Positions 1 to 7,512 of a stretch of DNA of 64,000 nt are shown here, piece after piece. A program made the translations under genes and the position numbers. Location: NCBI GenBank assembly GCA_040877625.1, contig JBBDNK010000028.1, positions 124,001 to 188,000 on the forward strand, in the 5' to 3' direction. How positions within the stretch are numbered: the stretch's first letter is position 1; each line of letters starts with the position of its first letter. The DNA is from Methylonatrum sp040877625 (GTDB lineage: Bacteria; Pseudomonadota; Gammaproteobacteria; Nitrococcales; Aquisalimonadaceae). The notes under the pieces were generated by a model. That model was not told where the DNA came from and ran no database searches. It worked only from the letters and a program-made list of their open reading frames with translations.

Positions 1-1392
1 GATGTAGCGCTTTGAGCCTACCGGCTTGAGCATGGCGGCCTGGATGCTGCGCTCCTCGTTGATGAACTCCAGGTCGTCGTTGGTAACCGCCTGTATACCC
101 AGCCACTGCATCAGGGTAGGCGCGGGATGAACAATGCCGGAGGAGACAATCTGATGAACCTTGATTGGCTGGTCACCGGTCTTGTCGCTGATAACGCCCA
201 GGCACCCCACATGTACATCGCCGGACAGGAGGACGGTCTTCGAGAACCCGTCATTTTCTTCCCGGCTCCTGGCATTCCGTAGCAGGCGCATGATCAGGCG
301 GTTTCTCTCGCCCTGATGCTCCCTCGCCCGCCAGTGATCCTTGATATCGTCGGTCAGGCTTTCGTCCCAGGGCGTTACATCAAACGCGGTCTCGGTGAAT
401 GAGAAATCACGATAGACCACGGGCACCGCGGACATGACCAGCAGCGTGCCGCTGGTCACGCCGTCCAGGCAGGCAATGATATCCCGCCAGTGCTCGGCGC
501 TCATCACCTGGGTAATGGACCTCTCGCTACGGTTATCCAGAGCCAGAATGGTGTAGTCGCGGAACCGGACGCACGAGGAATAATGCCGCCCATCGCTGGC
601 AAGCAGCGAGGTGTTGCCGGTGGAGCGGACCTGAAAGAGTTCGAAGTACTTTCTTGCATGGCGGAAGATCTCCGCAAAGACGCCGCACTGCTGAAGTTTT
701 CTCGGGTAACTGCCCCAGCCGTCGAATATGTCATGGTCGTCCCACATCATGATGCTGGGTACCGACGCGAACATGTAGGACATGTACTTCTCGAGCCACC
801 GCTGCCGGTACAGCCTGCAATAAAAGCGATCAAGCTGTGCCGACATCGTCTTGTTGGGTTTGCGCTTTATCTGATCGTCGAGCTTGAGCGACGCCCAGTC
901 ATCAAGTGCATCGATCCTGGCCCAGACGGCATCCGCATAAAGCTGATCGCCTCCCATTAACAACAGCGACAACGGCTGCCGGTGGTGAAGCTCCGACATC
1001 TCGCGCCAGAGGCGGAAGGGGTCTTCCATCTGCGTGATCAGATCCGACTTCGAGACCCCATTGCAGGACGCATAGGCGATTCTGGGGCTCTCGCGGACGG
1101 CCGGTACGTAGAACCCCCAGCGCGATCTGCCGTGCGCGTCTGATGCCATCTGGCCGTTCAGGTGGATTTCGTACCTGAACTTCGCTCCGGTCTCACCGCT
1201 GGGCACTTCCACATTCGCCTGCGCGCGCCAGAATATGCCGTCCGGGAGGGTCTCAATCGCCTGTGCGGGGATAGCGCCCTGATCGAGCAGCACCTCGGCG
1301 GAATCGACGTCTTTGGGTGTGAGGAAGCAGAACGTATACGCACTCTCCCCTTCCAGCCCCAGAATGGGGCCGACAAGCAGCTTCCCTGCCAT
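1..1392 (-). CDS. PhoD-like metallophosphatase (3' end beyond window)
   Basis: The frame stays open from the ATG at 1392 to the window edge (464 codons, no stop). The protein looks like the PhoD/alkaline phosphatase D family of calcineurin-type phosphoesterases, which hydrolyse phosphomonoesters or diesters. Family motifs are in order: GGDQLYAD near residues 147-154, WDDHD near 217-221 and GDVHVG near 391-396, all expected metal ligands. The first 100 residues resemble the beta-sandwich found before the catalytic domain. No Tat or Sec signal is visible, so this is probably the cytoplasmic variety, not classical secreted PhoD. The substrate is unknown. It is transcribed away from the two-component system, with a 190-bp gap upstream that holds a deacetylase gene remnant. 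Confidence 0.8.
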   Translation of the reverse strand, partial: MAGKLLVGPILGLEGESAYTFCFLTPKDVDSAEVLLDQGAIPAQAIETLPDGIFWRAQANVEVPSGETGAKFRYEIHLNGQMASDAHGRSRWGFYVPAVRESPRIAYASCNGVSKSDLITQMEDPFRLWREMSELHHRQPLSLLLMGGDQLYADAVWARIDALDDWASLKLDDQIKRKPNKTMSAQLDRFYCRLYRQRWLEKYMSYMFASVPSIMMWDDHDIFDGWGSYPRKLQQCGVFAEIFRHARKYFELFQVRSTGNTSLLASDGRHYSSCVRFRDYTILALDNRSERSITQVMSAEHWRDIIACLDGVTSGTLLVMSAVPVVYRDFSFTETAFDVTPWDESLTDDIKDHWRAREHQGERNRLIMRLLRNARSREENDGFSKTVLLSGDVHVGCLGVISDKTGDQPIKVHQIVSSGIVHPAPTLMQWLGIQAVTNDDLEFINEERSIQAAMLKPVGSKRYI

Positions 1393-1458
1393 GCTTCATT
1401 TCCTTGTTAACTTGTGTGCCCTGTTTCTTTAAGCTCGTGACGCCGTACCGACCGCGGA

Positions 1459-1535
1459 CGTGGCAGATTAATACCCCAGCGGCGGTCGTGCACTAGCACA
1501 ATATCGCCTGCCTGCATTCTTGCCAAGCGCCGGGC
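1459..1535 (-). pseudogene. Remnant of polysaccharide deacetylase 3' region; left copy of a direct repeat
   Basis: This 77-bp stretch aligns without gaps to 6573-6649 inside the intact deacetylase gene (constant offset 5114), including a 31-base identical block. Read on minus it still encodes RRLARMQAGDIVLVHD-R-WGIN, matching RRLARMQAGDIVLMHDHGWGIN of the intact enzyme. The surrounding open frame (1407-1694) has no deacetylase N-terminus and overlaps the kinase gene end, so it is not a functional gene. It probably results from a partial duplication or from insertion of the block between the copies. Confidence 0.7.
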
Positions 1536-1582
1536 GCCTGGCCAGCTGACGGGAAGCCGGGACAGCATCTGAGCGATAGCGC

Positions 1583-2878
1583 TCAGGACAGCTGGCTTGA
1601 TACCGCCTCGCGCTGATCGATGAAGCGCCACTCTACGCACAGACCGCGTCCTGCCTCGCTTCTCAGTATCAGTTGCCATGCGAACCTGTCGCATAGACGC
1701 TGAACAAAGGGCAATCCCAATCCGGTACCTGATGTGCTACCCGAGGCCACCTCGCGTTTTCTCTGCCGTGTGATAACAGACAGATCGTCAATCGGTATTC
1801 CAACGCCGTCGTCGCTGATAATGAGCCGATCATGTTCCAACGTTATCGAAATGCGACTTCCATGGGAATGTTGAAACGCATTGCGGATCAGGTTGGCTAC
1901 GATAACGTCCACAGCGATACGCGGTGCGGATAGTTCCGGCCTGGAATGGCACTGCCACTCCACCGCAATAGTCCCGGAAGCGGCAAGGGTGTCAGTGTTC
2001 TCCAGTAATGACTCAACGCTTTCCGCAACGGAAACGGTCTCTCCCGTACTGGTATTGGTATGCTCGCGAACCATGAGCAGCAAGGCGTTGGTTGTCTCCT
2101 GCATGCGGCTGGAGGCCATCGTGATTCGCCTGACTGCGCGGCGGGACGCTGGTGAAATGTGTGAATCGCCGTCAATAATTTCTGCCGCGTTCTGAATCAC
2201 CGTCAGTGGATTCCTCAACTCATGACTCACTTCGGAAGAGAATTCCCGTTCGCGACGCAGTGCGTCATTCACTCTGTGACGATAATGATCCAATGTTGAA
2301 GCAAGCGCGCCAACCTCGTCTCTGGCGAAATCATTCGCAATCGGTCGGGGCGAGTCATTGGTTTCTTCTTCCAGAATTCTCCGGGAAAGATGCGCCAGCG
2401 GTGCTATCAATCGACGCGATAGGTACAGCCCCAATCCGAGCGCTGTGTACGTCGCCAGGATTGTACCGATGATGGCGATAAGCAACCCCTGGCGCTCCCG
2501 GTTCTCAATCAGCGAGATGTCCTCAACCACGGAATACCGGCCGTCCGCTGTTGTCGCCAATGCAACCAGCCAGGCGTCCGTACTTGTTTCGTATTCATGA
2601 ATTCCGTCGGGAAGCTGAAGCAACGCTGCAGGCAGGTGGTCGAGGATAACGCTGGAATGCACACGTACACCGGGAACGGAATCAATCTCGCGCAAATTGA
2701 ACTGATCCGGGGTGGCAATAACCGCATTGAGATCGTTTTCGATCATCCGCTCCACCGCCCACTCTTCCAGCTCGTTGGAAAGAAAAAGCAGGGCGACGGC
2801 AACCAGTGGGCCGAGTATTGCCCCGGAGAGGACAAATGACAGTACGATGCGTGACCGCAGGCTACGCCGAAACCGCAT
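1583..2878 (-). CDS. Sensor histidine kinase
   Basis: A membrane histidine kinase of 431 residues that should phosphorylate the response regulator encoded just upstream. It has a transmembrane segment near residues 10-34, a periplasmic sensor of about 95 residues, a second membrane segment near 131-153 and a HAMP-like linker. The HisKA motif SHELRNP places the phosphorylated histidine at about H219. The ATPase boxes NLIRNAFQHS, DDGVGIP and GTGLGL follow. The ATG at 2878 overlaps the regulator stop by 17 bases, so translation is probably coupled. The open frame extends upstream to 3082, but that part is antisense-like sequence inside the regulator gene. The divergent lipid A-type genes suggest a PmrB/PhoQ-like envelope sensor; the signal is not known. 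Confidence 0.88.
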   Translation of the reverse strand: MRFRRSLRSRIVLSFVLSGAILGPLVAVALLFLSNELEEWAVERMIENDLNAVIATPDQFNLREIDSVPGVRVHSSVILDHLPAALLQLPDGIHEYETSTDAWLVALATTADGRYSVVEDISLIENRERQGLLIAIIGTILATYTALGLGLYLSRRLIAPLAHLSRRILEEETNDSPRPIANDFARDEVGALASTLDHYRHRVNDALRREREFSSEVSHELRNPLTVIQNAAEIIDGDSHISPASRRAVRRITMASSRMQETTNALLLMVREHTNTSTGETVSVAESVESLLENTDTLAASGTIAVEWQCHSRPELSAPRIAVDVIVANLIRNAFQHSHGSRISITLEHDRLIISDDGVGIPIDDLSVITRQRKREVASGSTSGTGLGLPFVQRLCDRFAWQLILRSEAGRGLCVEWRFIDQREAVSSQLS

Positions 2879-3548
2879 CGTCAGATACCAGACGGTAGCC
2901 GAACCCGTGCACCGTATGCAGCAAGGGCTGGGAAAACGGGCGATCGATCGCTCTTCTAAGACGGTGCACATGTGTCCGGAGCGTATCCGTGCCTGGTGGC
3001 TGATCTCCCCATAGTTCCGCTTCAAGGGTGGAGCGCGATACCACCGCGGGCGATCGTCGCATGAGGACCCGCAAGAGCTCATAGTCGAGCCGCGTCAGGG
3101 GCACTGGACGTCCGCCGCGGGACACAGTCATTGTTTGTTCATCCAGAACCAGATCCGCTACCTGAAGTCTTCGCTGGTCAAGCCCGCCGCGCGCCCGTCT
3201 TGCCTGCGCGTGTATTCTCGCTTCGAGTTCACGAAGGGATACTGGTTTGACCAGATAGTCGTCCGCGCCCGTGTCCAGCCCGCTGATTCTGTCTTCTATC
3301 TCGCCTCTGGCAGTCAGCATAATAACCGGTGTTGCGTTACCCTCTGAGCGCAATCTCTTGCAAAGTTCTATTCCATTGAGTCCCGGTAGCCCCAGATCAA
3401 GGACGATGACCTCGAACTCATGCGTCGCCGCCAGGTGCAGGCCTGTCAAACCGTCGCTTCCCAGATCGACAGTATGTCCGCGTGCCTCCAGGTAATCCAC
3501 CAGGTTACCGGCAAGATCTCTATTGTCTTCAACAACCAGGATGCGCAT
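2862..3548 (-). CDS. OmpR/PhoB-family response regulator
   Basis: A 228-residue two-domain regulator. The receiver domain begins MRILVVEDNRDLA and has acidic residues near 8-11, the phosphoacceptor aspartate near D51 (VIVLDLGLPG) and the conserved lysine in DDYLVKPV. The C-terminal winged helix ends with RTHVHRLRRAID and HTVHGFGYRL, typical of OmpR/PhoB proteins. The start at 3548 gives the canonical N-terminus; the frame runs on to 3641 without family-like sequence. It overlaps the kinase gene downstream. Because it diverges from surface-glycolipid genes, those genes are its likely targets. Confidence 0.9.
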   Translation of the reverse strand: MRILVVEDNRDLAGNLVDYLEARGHTVDLGSDGLTGLHLAATHEFEVIVLDLGLPGLNGIELCKRLRSEGNATPVIMLTARGEIEDRISGLDTGADDYLVKPVSLRELEARIHAQARRARGGLDQRRLQVADLVLDEQTMTVSRGGRPVPLTRLDYELLRVLMRRSPAVVSRSTLEAELWGDQPPGTDTLRTHVHRLRRAIDRPFSQPLLHTVHGFGYRLVSDDAVSA

Positions 3549-3601
3549 ACCGCCATTATACCCGGCTATCGAGGTCCTCGGCCGGCCGGTTGGAGCGAGT
3601 T

Positions 3602-3618
3602 CACATTCCGTTGACATT
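3602..3618. promoter_or_regulatory. Candidate tandem response-regulator box
   Basis: The regulator/glycosyltransferase intergenic region contains ACATT at 3603-3607 and again at 3614-3618. This 11-bp period is typical of tandem OmpR-family binding sites. Its position between the divergent genes would allow autoregulation and control of 3684-6449. The assignment rests only on spacing and place. Confidence 0.3.
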
Positions 3619-3683
3619 ACATATACGTTTGCGTCATGCACGATTGGCTACCATCGCGAGCATTGGCTTGCTGGAGTCATTCA

Positions 3684-4415
3684 ATGGACCTGTCAATCGT
3701 CATTCCCGTATTCAATGAGGCGGACAACATCCCACTGCTGTTCTGGGAATTGCACGGCCGTCTCCAGGACCATCTGCGTTACGAAGTGATCTTTGTCGAT
3801 GACGCGAGTACCGACGACACAGCGGCGGTTATCGCTAATCTGATGGAACAGTGTCCGCACGTGCGTACTGTCCGGCATCGACGAAATGGCGGCCAGAGTG
3901 CCGCGCTGCTGTCCGGCGTTCGGGCCGCAAGTGCCGCGTGGGTGGCAACCATGGATGGTGATGGCCAGAATGATCCAGCGGATTTGCAGCATTTCTGGCA
4001 ATTGAAATCCGAAGCAAATCCCCCGATTGATCTGATAATTGGCCACCGGCAAGCCCGTCAGGACAACGTGATCCGAATCCTGTCGTCGCGCATTGCCAAT
4101 GGTGTCCGTTCCCGCTTGCTCGGAGATGGCGTACCTGATACGGGGTGCGGTATCAAGCTATTCCGGCGGGCATGTTTTCTGGATCTACCCTATTTCGATC
4201 ATATGCACCGATTCCTTCCGGCGCTGATTCAACGGGACGGCGGCCGGGTGATGTCAGTACCGGTCAATCACCGACCGCGCGTATTCGGCTTGTCAAAGTA
4301 CGGTATGGGCAACCGGCTCTGGGTCGGTATTGTGGATCTGCTGGGCGTGATGTGGCTGCTGCGCCGACGCCGTCTGACGGTACCACCAGAAAGTACGCCA
4401 TCGAATGAGTACTGA
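3684..4415 (+). CDS. GT2 glycosyltransferase (polyprenyl-phosphate sugar transferase type)
   Basis: A 243-residue family 2 glycosyltransferase of the DPM1/ArnC type, expected to move a sugar from a nucleotide donor to polyprenyl phosphate at the inner membrane. Visible motifs are the N-terminal MDLSIVIPVFNEADNI, DDASTDDT (nucleotide-binding aspartates) and MDGDGQNDP (metal-binding DxD). No long C-terminal membrane pair is seen, unlike ArnC. The ATG at 3684 has CTGGAG eight bases upstream and starts exactly at the family N-terminus. It overlaps the next gene by 11 bases. With the downstream ArnT-like transferase it likely supplies the lipid-linked sugar used for lipid A or another envelope glycolipid. 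Confidence 0.85.
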   Translation: MDLSIVIPVFNEADNIPLLFWELHGRLQDHLRYEVIFVDDASTDDTAAVIANLMEQCPHVRTVRHRRNGGQSAALLSGVRAASAAWVATMDGDGQNDPADLQHFWQLKSEANPPIDLIIGHRQARQDNVIRILSSRIANGVRSRLLGDGVPDTGCGIKLFRRACFLDLPYFDHMHRFLPALIQRDGGRVMSVPVNHRPRVFGLSKYGMGNRLWVGIVDLLGVMWLLRRRRLTVPPESTPSNEY

Positions 4416-4692
4416 TCTCGTCTGGATAGGGGTTGGCTTCCTCGGCCAGGCGCTCTTTTCCATGCGCTTTCTGGTTCAGTGGTTATCCAGTGAACGTGAG
4501 CGCCGCAGCGTCATCCCGGTCGCCTTCTGGTATTTCAGTGTCGCGGGCGGAGCGACATTGCTTGCTTATGCCATTTACCGAGCGGATCCGGTTTTCATTT
4601 CAGGCCAGTTGGTCGGCCTGTGTATCTATGCGCGGAATCTGCAGCTGATATTCAGACGGAAGCAGGATGCCAGGGCACCGGATCAAGTATGA
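4405..4692 (+). CDS. Lipid A biosynthesis N-terminal (LAB_N) domain membrane protein
   Basis: A 95-residue protein matching the LAB_N family, small membrane proteins usually next to DPM1-like and ArnT-like transferases. It has about three membrane segments and the family sequence GFLGQALFSMRFLVQW near the start, then VIPVAFWYFS and QLVGLCIYARNL. Its biochemical role is not firmly known; it is often regarded as an accessory or flippase-like component. It overlaps the gene before it by 11 bases and the gene after it by ATGA, so the three are one translational unit. Confidence 0.85.
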   Translation: MSTDLVWIGVGFLGQALFSMRFLVQWLSSERERRSVIPVAFWYFSVAGGATLLAYAIYRADPVFISGQLVGLCIYARNLQLIFRRKQDARAPDQV

Positions 4693-6449
4693 GTGCATTT
4701 ATTTCCGACATTCTCGGCCACCGCTCCGAGCTCCGGAGGTTACTGGAAGACGAGCGTACGCACCTCCCTCTGCTGCTGCTTTTCGCTCTGTTACTGTTTT
4801 GTGCCGGGCTTGGGCTGCGTGACCCATGGCCTGCGGACGAGCCACGTTTCGCATTGATTGCCCGCGACATGGTACTGCGTGGTGACTGGCTCATACCGCA
4901 CGTCGGTGGAGTCCCCTATTCCGACAAACCACCGTTGTTCATGTGGATTGTCGCCTGCTTCTATTGGCTGAGCGGTCATCTCAGAATCGCGTTTTTGCTG
5001 CCGTCAATGCTGGCCGGGCTCGGAATGCTGGTTCTGGTGTATGACCTGGCGCGACGTCTGTGGAATCCCCAGGTTGCTTTCCATGCCGGGCTGCTGCTGC
5101 TTTTGACCATTCAGTTCACGCTACAGGCCCGCACGGCGCAGTTGGATGGGTTGCTGAGTTTCTGGGTTACGCTCGCCATCTACGGACTACTAAGGCATAT
5201 CCTGCTGGGTCCGCACTGGGCATGGTATTACATTGCCTGGTTTGCCATGGGGCTCGGCATCATCACCAAAGGTGTCGGGTTTCTTCCCGTTTTGCTGTTG
5301 TTTCCGTGGATCGTTTTGCGATTGAAATGGCCGCATCACCTGGCCAGCCGCGAAGGTCAACCCTGGCGATTGGCCCTGGGTCCGGTTGCCATGCTGTTTG
5401 CCATCGGGTTATGGCTCATTCCGCTGTTGGTGTATGTTTCATTGGAAAATAGCGCCGGCCTCGCGGCCTACCGTGACGACATCCTGTTTCGCCAGACCGC
5501 AGAACGTTACCTGGACTCCTGGGACCACATCGAGCCTTTCTGGTATTACGTGGTTGAAGTCATCCCCTGGGCGTGGCTTCCCGTTTCCCTGGCACTGCCC
5601 TGGCTAATCACGCGCTGGTGGCGGCGTATGGCTGAGGGCGATGCGGTGACCTGGTTACTGGTTGGCTGGGTCGTCTGTGTCATTGTTTTCTTCAGTTTCA
5701 GTCCGGGTAAGCGAGGTGTCTACCTGCTGCCTGCGGTGCCTGCACTGGTCCTGGCAGCGGCTCCCTATCTCTCCGAGCTGTCAAGGCATCGCGGCGTTCA
5801 TCTGCTGTCGCTGCTCCTGGTGGCGGCAGTCGCGACCACCGCAGTTGCTGCGCTGGTTTTGGCGTACCTCATTTTTCCGGAGCGTGCGCTGGAGCTGACG
5901 GTGAAATACGGGTTCTCCCCATGGGCCCTGGTGAGCGCCATCGCTCTTCTCTCGCTCGGTGTTGCGGCAATCGGTTGGCGCGGCAATGGCGTACTGGCTC
6001 TGGCGCTACTCATCGTCGGGTTGTGGCAACTGCAAGGATGGTGGGCTTACCCGTTGTTGAACCCTTCACGTTCCGCCAGCGAACTCATGCCGCTAACCCT
6101 TGAACACGTTCCCGCGAACGCCGAGTTGGGGCTGGTCGGATGGAAGGAGCAGTTTTTACTTCAGGTGAACAGGCCCGTATCGCATTTCGGTTTTCGGCGA
6201 GACCGCCAGGAAGAATTGCAGGACGCCGTAGCGTGGTTAGGGCGTGGCGAGAATCGGAGGCTGATGATAGCCGAACGCCACATGCTGCCTTGCCTTGATC
6301 CGAGCGCAGCGACAAGCGTCGCTTTTCGCCACCGTCGTGAATGGATGGTCGCCGGCCCGGATGCCATCACGGGACAATGCAAGGTTGGCGATCAACCCAC
6401 AAGACTTTGGAATCTCGGAACGACAGACGTTGGCAATAACGGGCCGTAA
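4689..6449 (+). CDS. ArnT-like (GT83) membrane glycosyltransferase
   Basis: A 586-residue polytopic membrane protein of the ArnT/PMT glycosyltransferase family, which transfers a sugar from polyprenyl phosphate to lipid A or related acceptors on the periplasmic face. After the first membrane helix comes the conserved acidic motif in DPWPADEPRFALIARDM (about residues 40-56), and about a dozen hydrophobic helices follow to about residue 480. The soluble C-terminal part (LNPSRSASELMPLTLEHV onward) is typical of the family. The ATG at 4689 overlaps the LAB_N stop. The transferred sugar cannot be read from sequence; 4-amino-arabinose is one possibility, but no arnA or arnB is present here. Confidence 0.85.
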   Translation: MSAFISDILGHRSELRRLLEDERTHLPLLLLFALLLFCAGLGLRDPWPADEPRFALIARDMVLRGDWLIPHVGGVPYSDKPPLFMWIVACFYWLSGHLRIAFLLPSMLAGLGMLVLVYDLARRLWNPQVAFHAGLLLLLTIQFTLQARTAQLDGLLSFWVTLAIYGLLRHILLGPHWAWYYIAWFAMGLGIITKGVGFLPVLLLFPWIVLRLKWPHHLASREGQPWRLALGPVAMLFAIGLWLIPLLVYVSLENSAGLAAYRDDILFRQTAERYLDSWDHIEPFWYYVVEVIPWAWLPVSLALPWLITRWWRRMAEGDAVTWLLVGWVVCVIVFFSFSPGKRGVYLLPAVPALVLAAAPYLSELSRHRGVHLLSLLLVAAVATTAVAALVLAYLIFPERALELTVKYGFSPWALVSAIALLSLGVAAIGWRGNGVLALALLIVGLWQLQGWWAYPLLNPSRSASELMPLTLEHVPANAELGLVGWKEQFLLQVNRPVSHFGFRRDRQEELQDAVAWLGRGENRRLMIAERHMLPCLDPSAATSVAFRHRREWMVAGPDAITGQCKVGDQPTRLWNLGTTDVGNNGP

Positions 6450-6467
6450 GGATCGACAATCAAGGCA

Positions 6468-6500
6468 GGGCCCCATGGGAACAGATCAGCGTCTCCCTAG
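6468..6500. repeat. Dispersed convergent-boundary element, copy A
   Basis: This segment contains CCCCATGGGAA followed by ATCAG and CTCC and aligns over about 28 bases with 43883-43910 (about five differences). It lies where the ArnT-like gene (plus) converges with the deacetylase gene (minus), running into the deacetylase stop. A more diverged third copy is at 45835-45857, also at a convergent boundary. Confidence 0.5.
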
Positions 6501-7087
6501 TGCAGCCGAACCGACCGCAGCCCCTGCATGGTCAGGATGCGCAATTGATGGGGCAGTACGGATACCAGTTGCCGTGGCCGATTAATGCCCCAGCCGTGAT
6601 CGTGCATCAGCACAATATCGCCTGCCTGCATTCTTGCCAGGCGCCGGGCAATCCCCCTGCTCCGGCCTAGCGGGCCCCAGTCCACCGCGCTCAGCGTCCA
6701 CAGCACGATGGTATGGCCACTGCGCCTGGCCTCCTCCGCCATGCTCGGGTTCAGGTAGCCATGCGGCGGGCGGAATAACATCGGCCGTTCCCCAAGTGTG
6801 TCTTCGATGGCGCTGCGCCCGTCACGGACTTCTCTCCGCGAAGCATCTGAACCCAGAAATCGCGGGTGGCGGTGACTCCAGGTGTGATTGCCGACCCCGT
6901 GTCCCTCGATGGCGATTCGGCGCAGCAGCACACCATGTCGTCTTGCCTGCTGGCCGACGGCGAAGAAGGTCGCCTTGGCCCCGGAGGCCGCAAGAATGTC
7001 CAGTATCCGCGGCGTCCAGCGTGGATCGGGGCCGTCATCGAATGTCAGGTAGACGGTTTTCGTCCCTGAATGGGTCTGGTTCGACAT
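6497..7087 (-). CDS. Polysaccharide deacetylase (NodB/CE4 family)
   Basis: A 196-residue NodB-homology protein of carbohydrate esterase family 4, which removes N-acetyl groups from chitin-, peptidoglycan- or exopolysaccharide-like polymers. The metal and base motif TFDDGPDP is at residues 15-22, the HTWSHRHP metal ligands near 68-75, the RPPHGYLNP groove motif near 105, and VLMHDHG at the C-terminus supplies the catalytic histidine region. No signal peptide is apparent, so it would act in the cytoplasm or on a lipid-linked intermediate. Its 3' third is duplicated as a remnant at 1459-1535. It ends against the ArnT-like gene and lies 20 bp downstream of the DUF423 gene. Confidence 0.88.
   Translation of the reverse strand: MSNQTHSGTKTVYLTFDDGPDPRWTPRILDILAASGAKATFFAVGQQARRHGVLLRRIAIEGHGVGNHTWSHRHPRFLGSDASRREVRDGRSAIEDTLGERPMLFRPPHGYLNPSMAEEARRSGHTIVLWTLSAVDWGPLGRSRGIARRLARMQAGDIVLMHDHGWGINRPRQLVSVLPHQLRILTMQGLRSVRLH
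6573..6649 (-). repeat. Right copy of the 77-bp direct repeat
   Basis: This is part of the intact deacetylase coding sequence and the partner of 1459-1535. The two copies bracket the two-component system and the three glycolipid genes, in the same orientation, 5114 bp apart. Confidence 0.75.
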
Positions 7088-7107
7088 CTCCGTGTCCCTC
7101 GGTTTTT

Positions 7108-7482
7108 CTAGTGTTTCCTCAAGCCTGCCCAGCTCACCAGAAGCCAGGACAGCATCAGCGCGATACCGCCGATCGGTGTAACGGGACCAAACACCCGTAG
7201 CTCGGTCAGAACGAGCAGGTACAGGCTGCCACTGAAGAGGATCACGCCGGCCAGCATGATCAGCCAGGCGAGCGAGAATAGACGGGATGGCCGTTGCTGG
7301 TCGAGCGTGACGATGAGGAGCAGGCCGAGGCCGTGGATGAGGTGATACAGCACGGCGGTGTCCCAGACGTCCGCCAGTCTTTCCGTCAGGTAGGGCTGAA
7401 GTCCGTGGCTGCCGAATGCACCTGCTGCAACGGCGAGCAGCAGAACGAATGCGCCAATGGAAATATTATATTTATAAATCAA
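7108..7482 (-). CDS. DUF423 family small membrane protein
   Basis: A 124-residue integral membrane protein with four hydrophobic segments. The N-terminal block AAGAFGSHGL and the central YHLIHGLGLL and FSGSLYLL motifs are typical of the DUF423 (YgdD) family, whose function is unknown. The upstream hutI gene stops 30 bp before its start, so it may be read through from the hut operon. Nothing in the sequence connects it with histidine catabolism. Confidence 0.85.
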   Translation of the reverse strand: MIYKYNISIGAFVLLLAVAAGAFGSHGLQPYLTERLADVWDTAVLYHLIHGLGLLLIVTLDQQRPSRLFSLAWLIMLAGVILFSGSLYLLVLTELRVFGPVTPIGGIALMLSWLLVSWAGLRKH

Positions 7483-7512
7483 TAGCCTGCTCGGTTTATT
7501 TTAGGTTGATCA

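Noticed and set aside
1569..1586. Inverted repeat CTGAGCG/CGCTCAG at the kinase gene end as terminator
   Set aside because: The 7-bp stem lies over the stop codon and has no T run; too weak to call.
1407..1694. A 95-codon minus-strand gene
   Set aside because: Only its middle matches the deacetylase C-terminal part, it lacks catalytic motifs at the N-terminus and overlaps the kinase end; treated as a remnant.
2879..3082. Upstream extension of the histidine kinase frame
   Set aside because: It lies inside the response regulator gene; the ATG at 2878 gives the normal N-terminus and operon overlap.
4689..6449. Naming the transferase gene arnT
   Set aside because: No arnA, arnB or other 4-amino-arabinose synthesis gene is nearby and GT83 members use various sugars, so the specific symbol is not justified.
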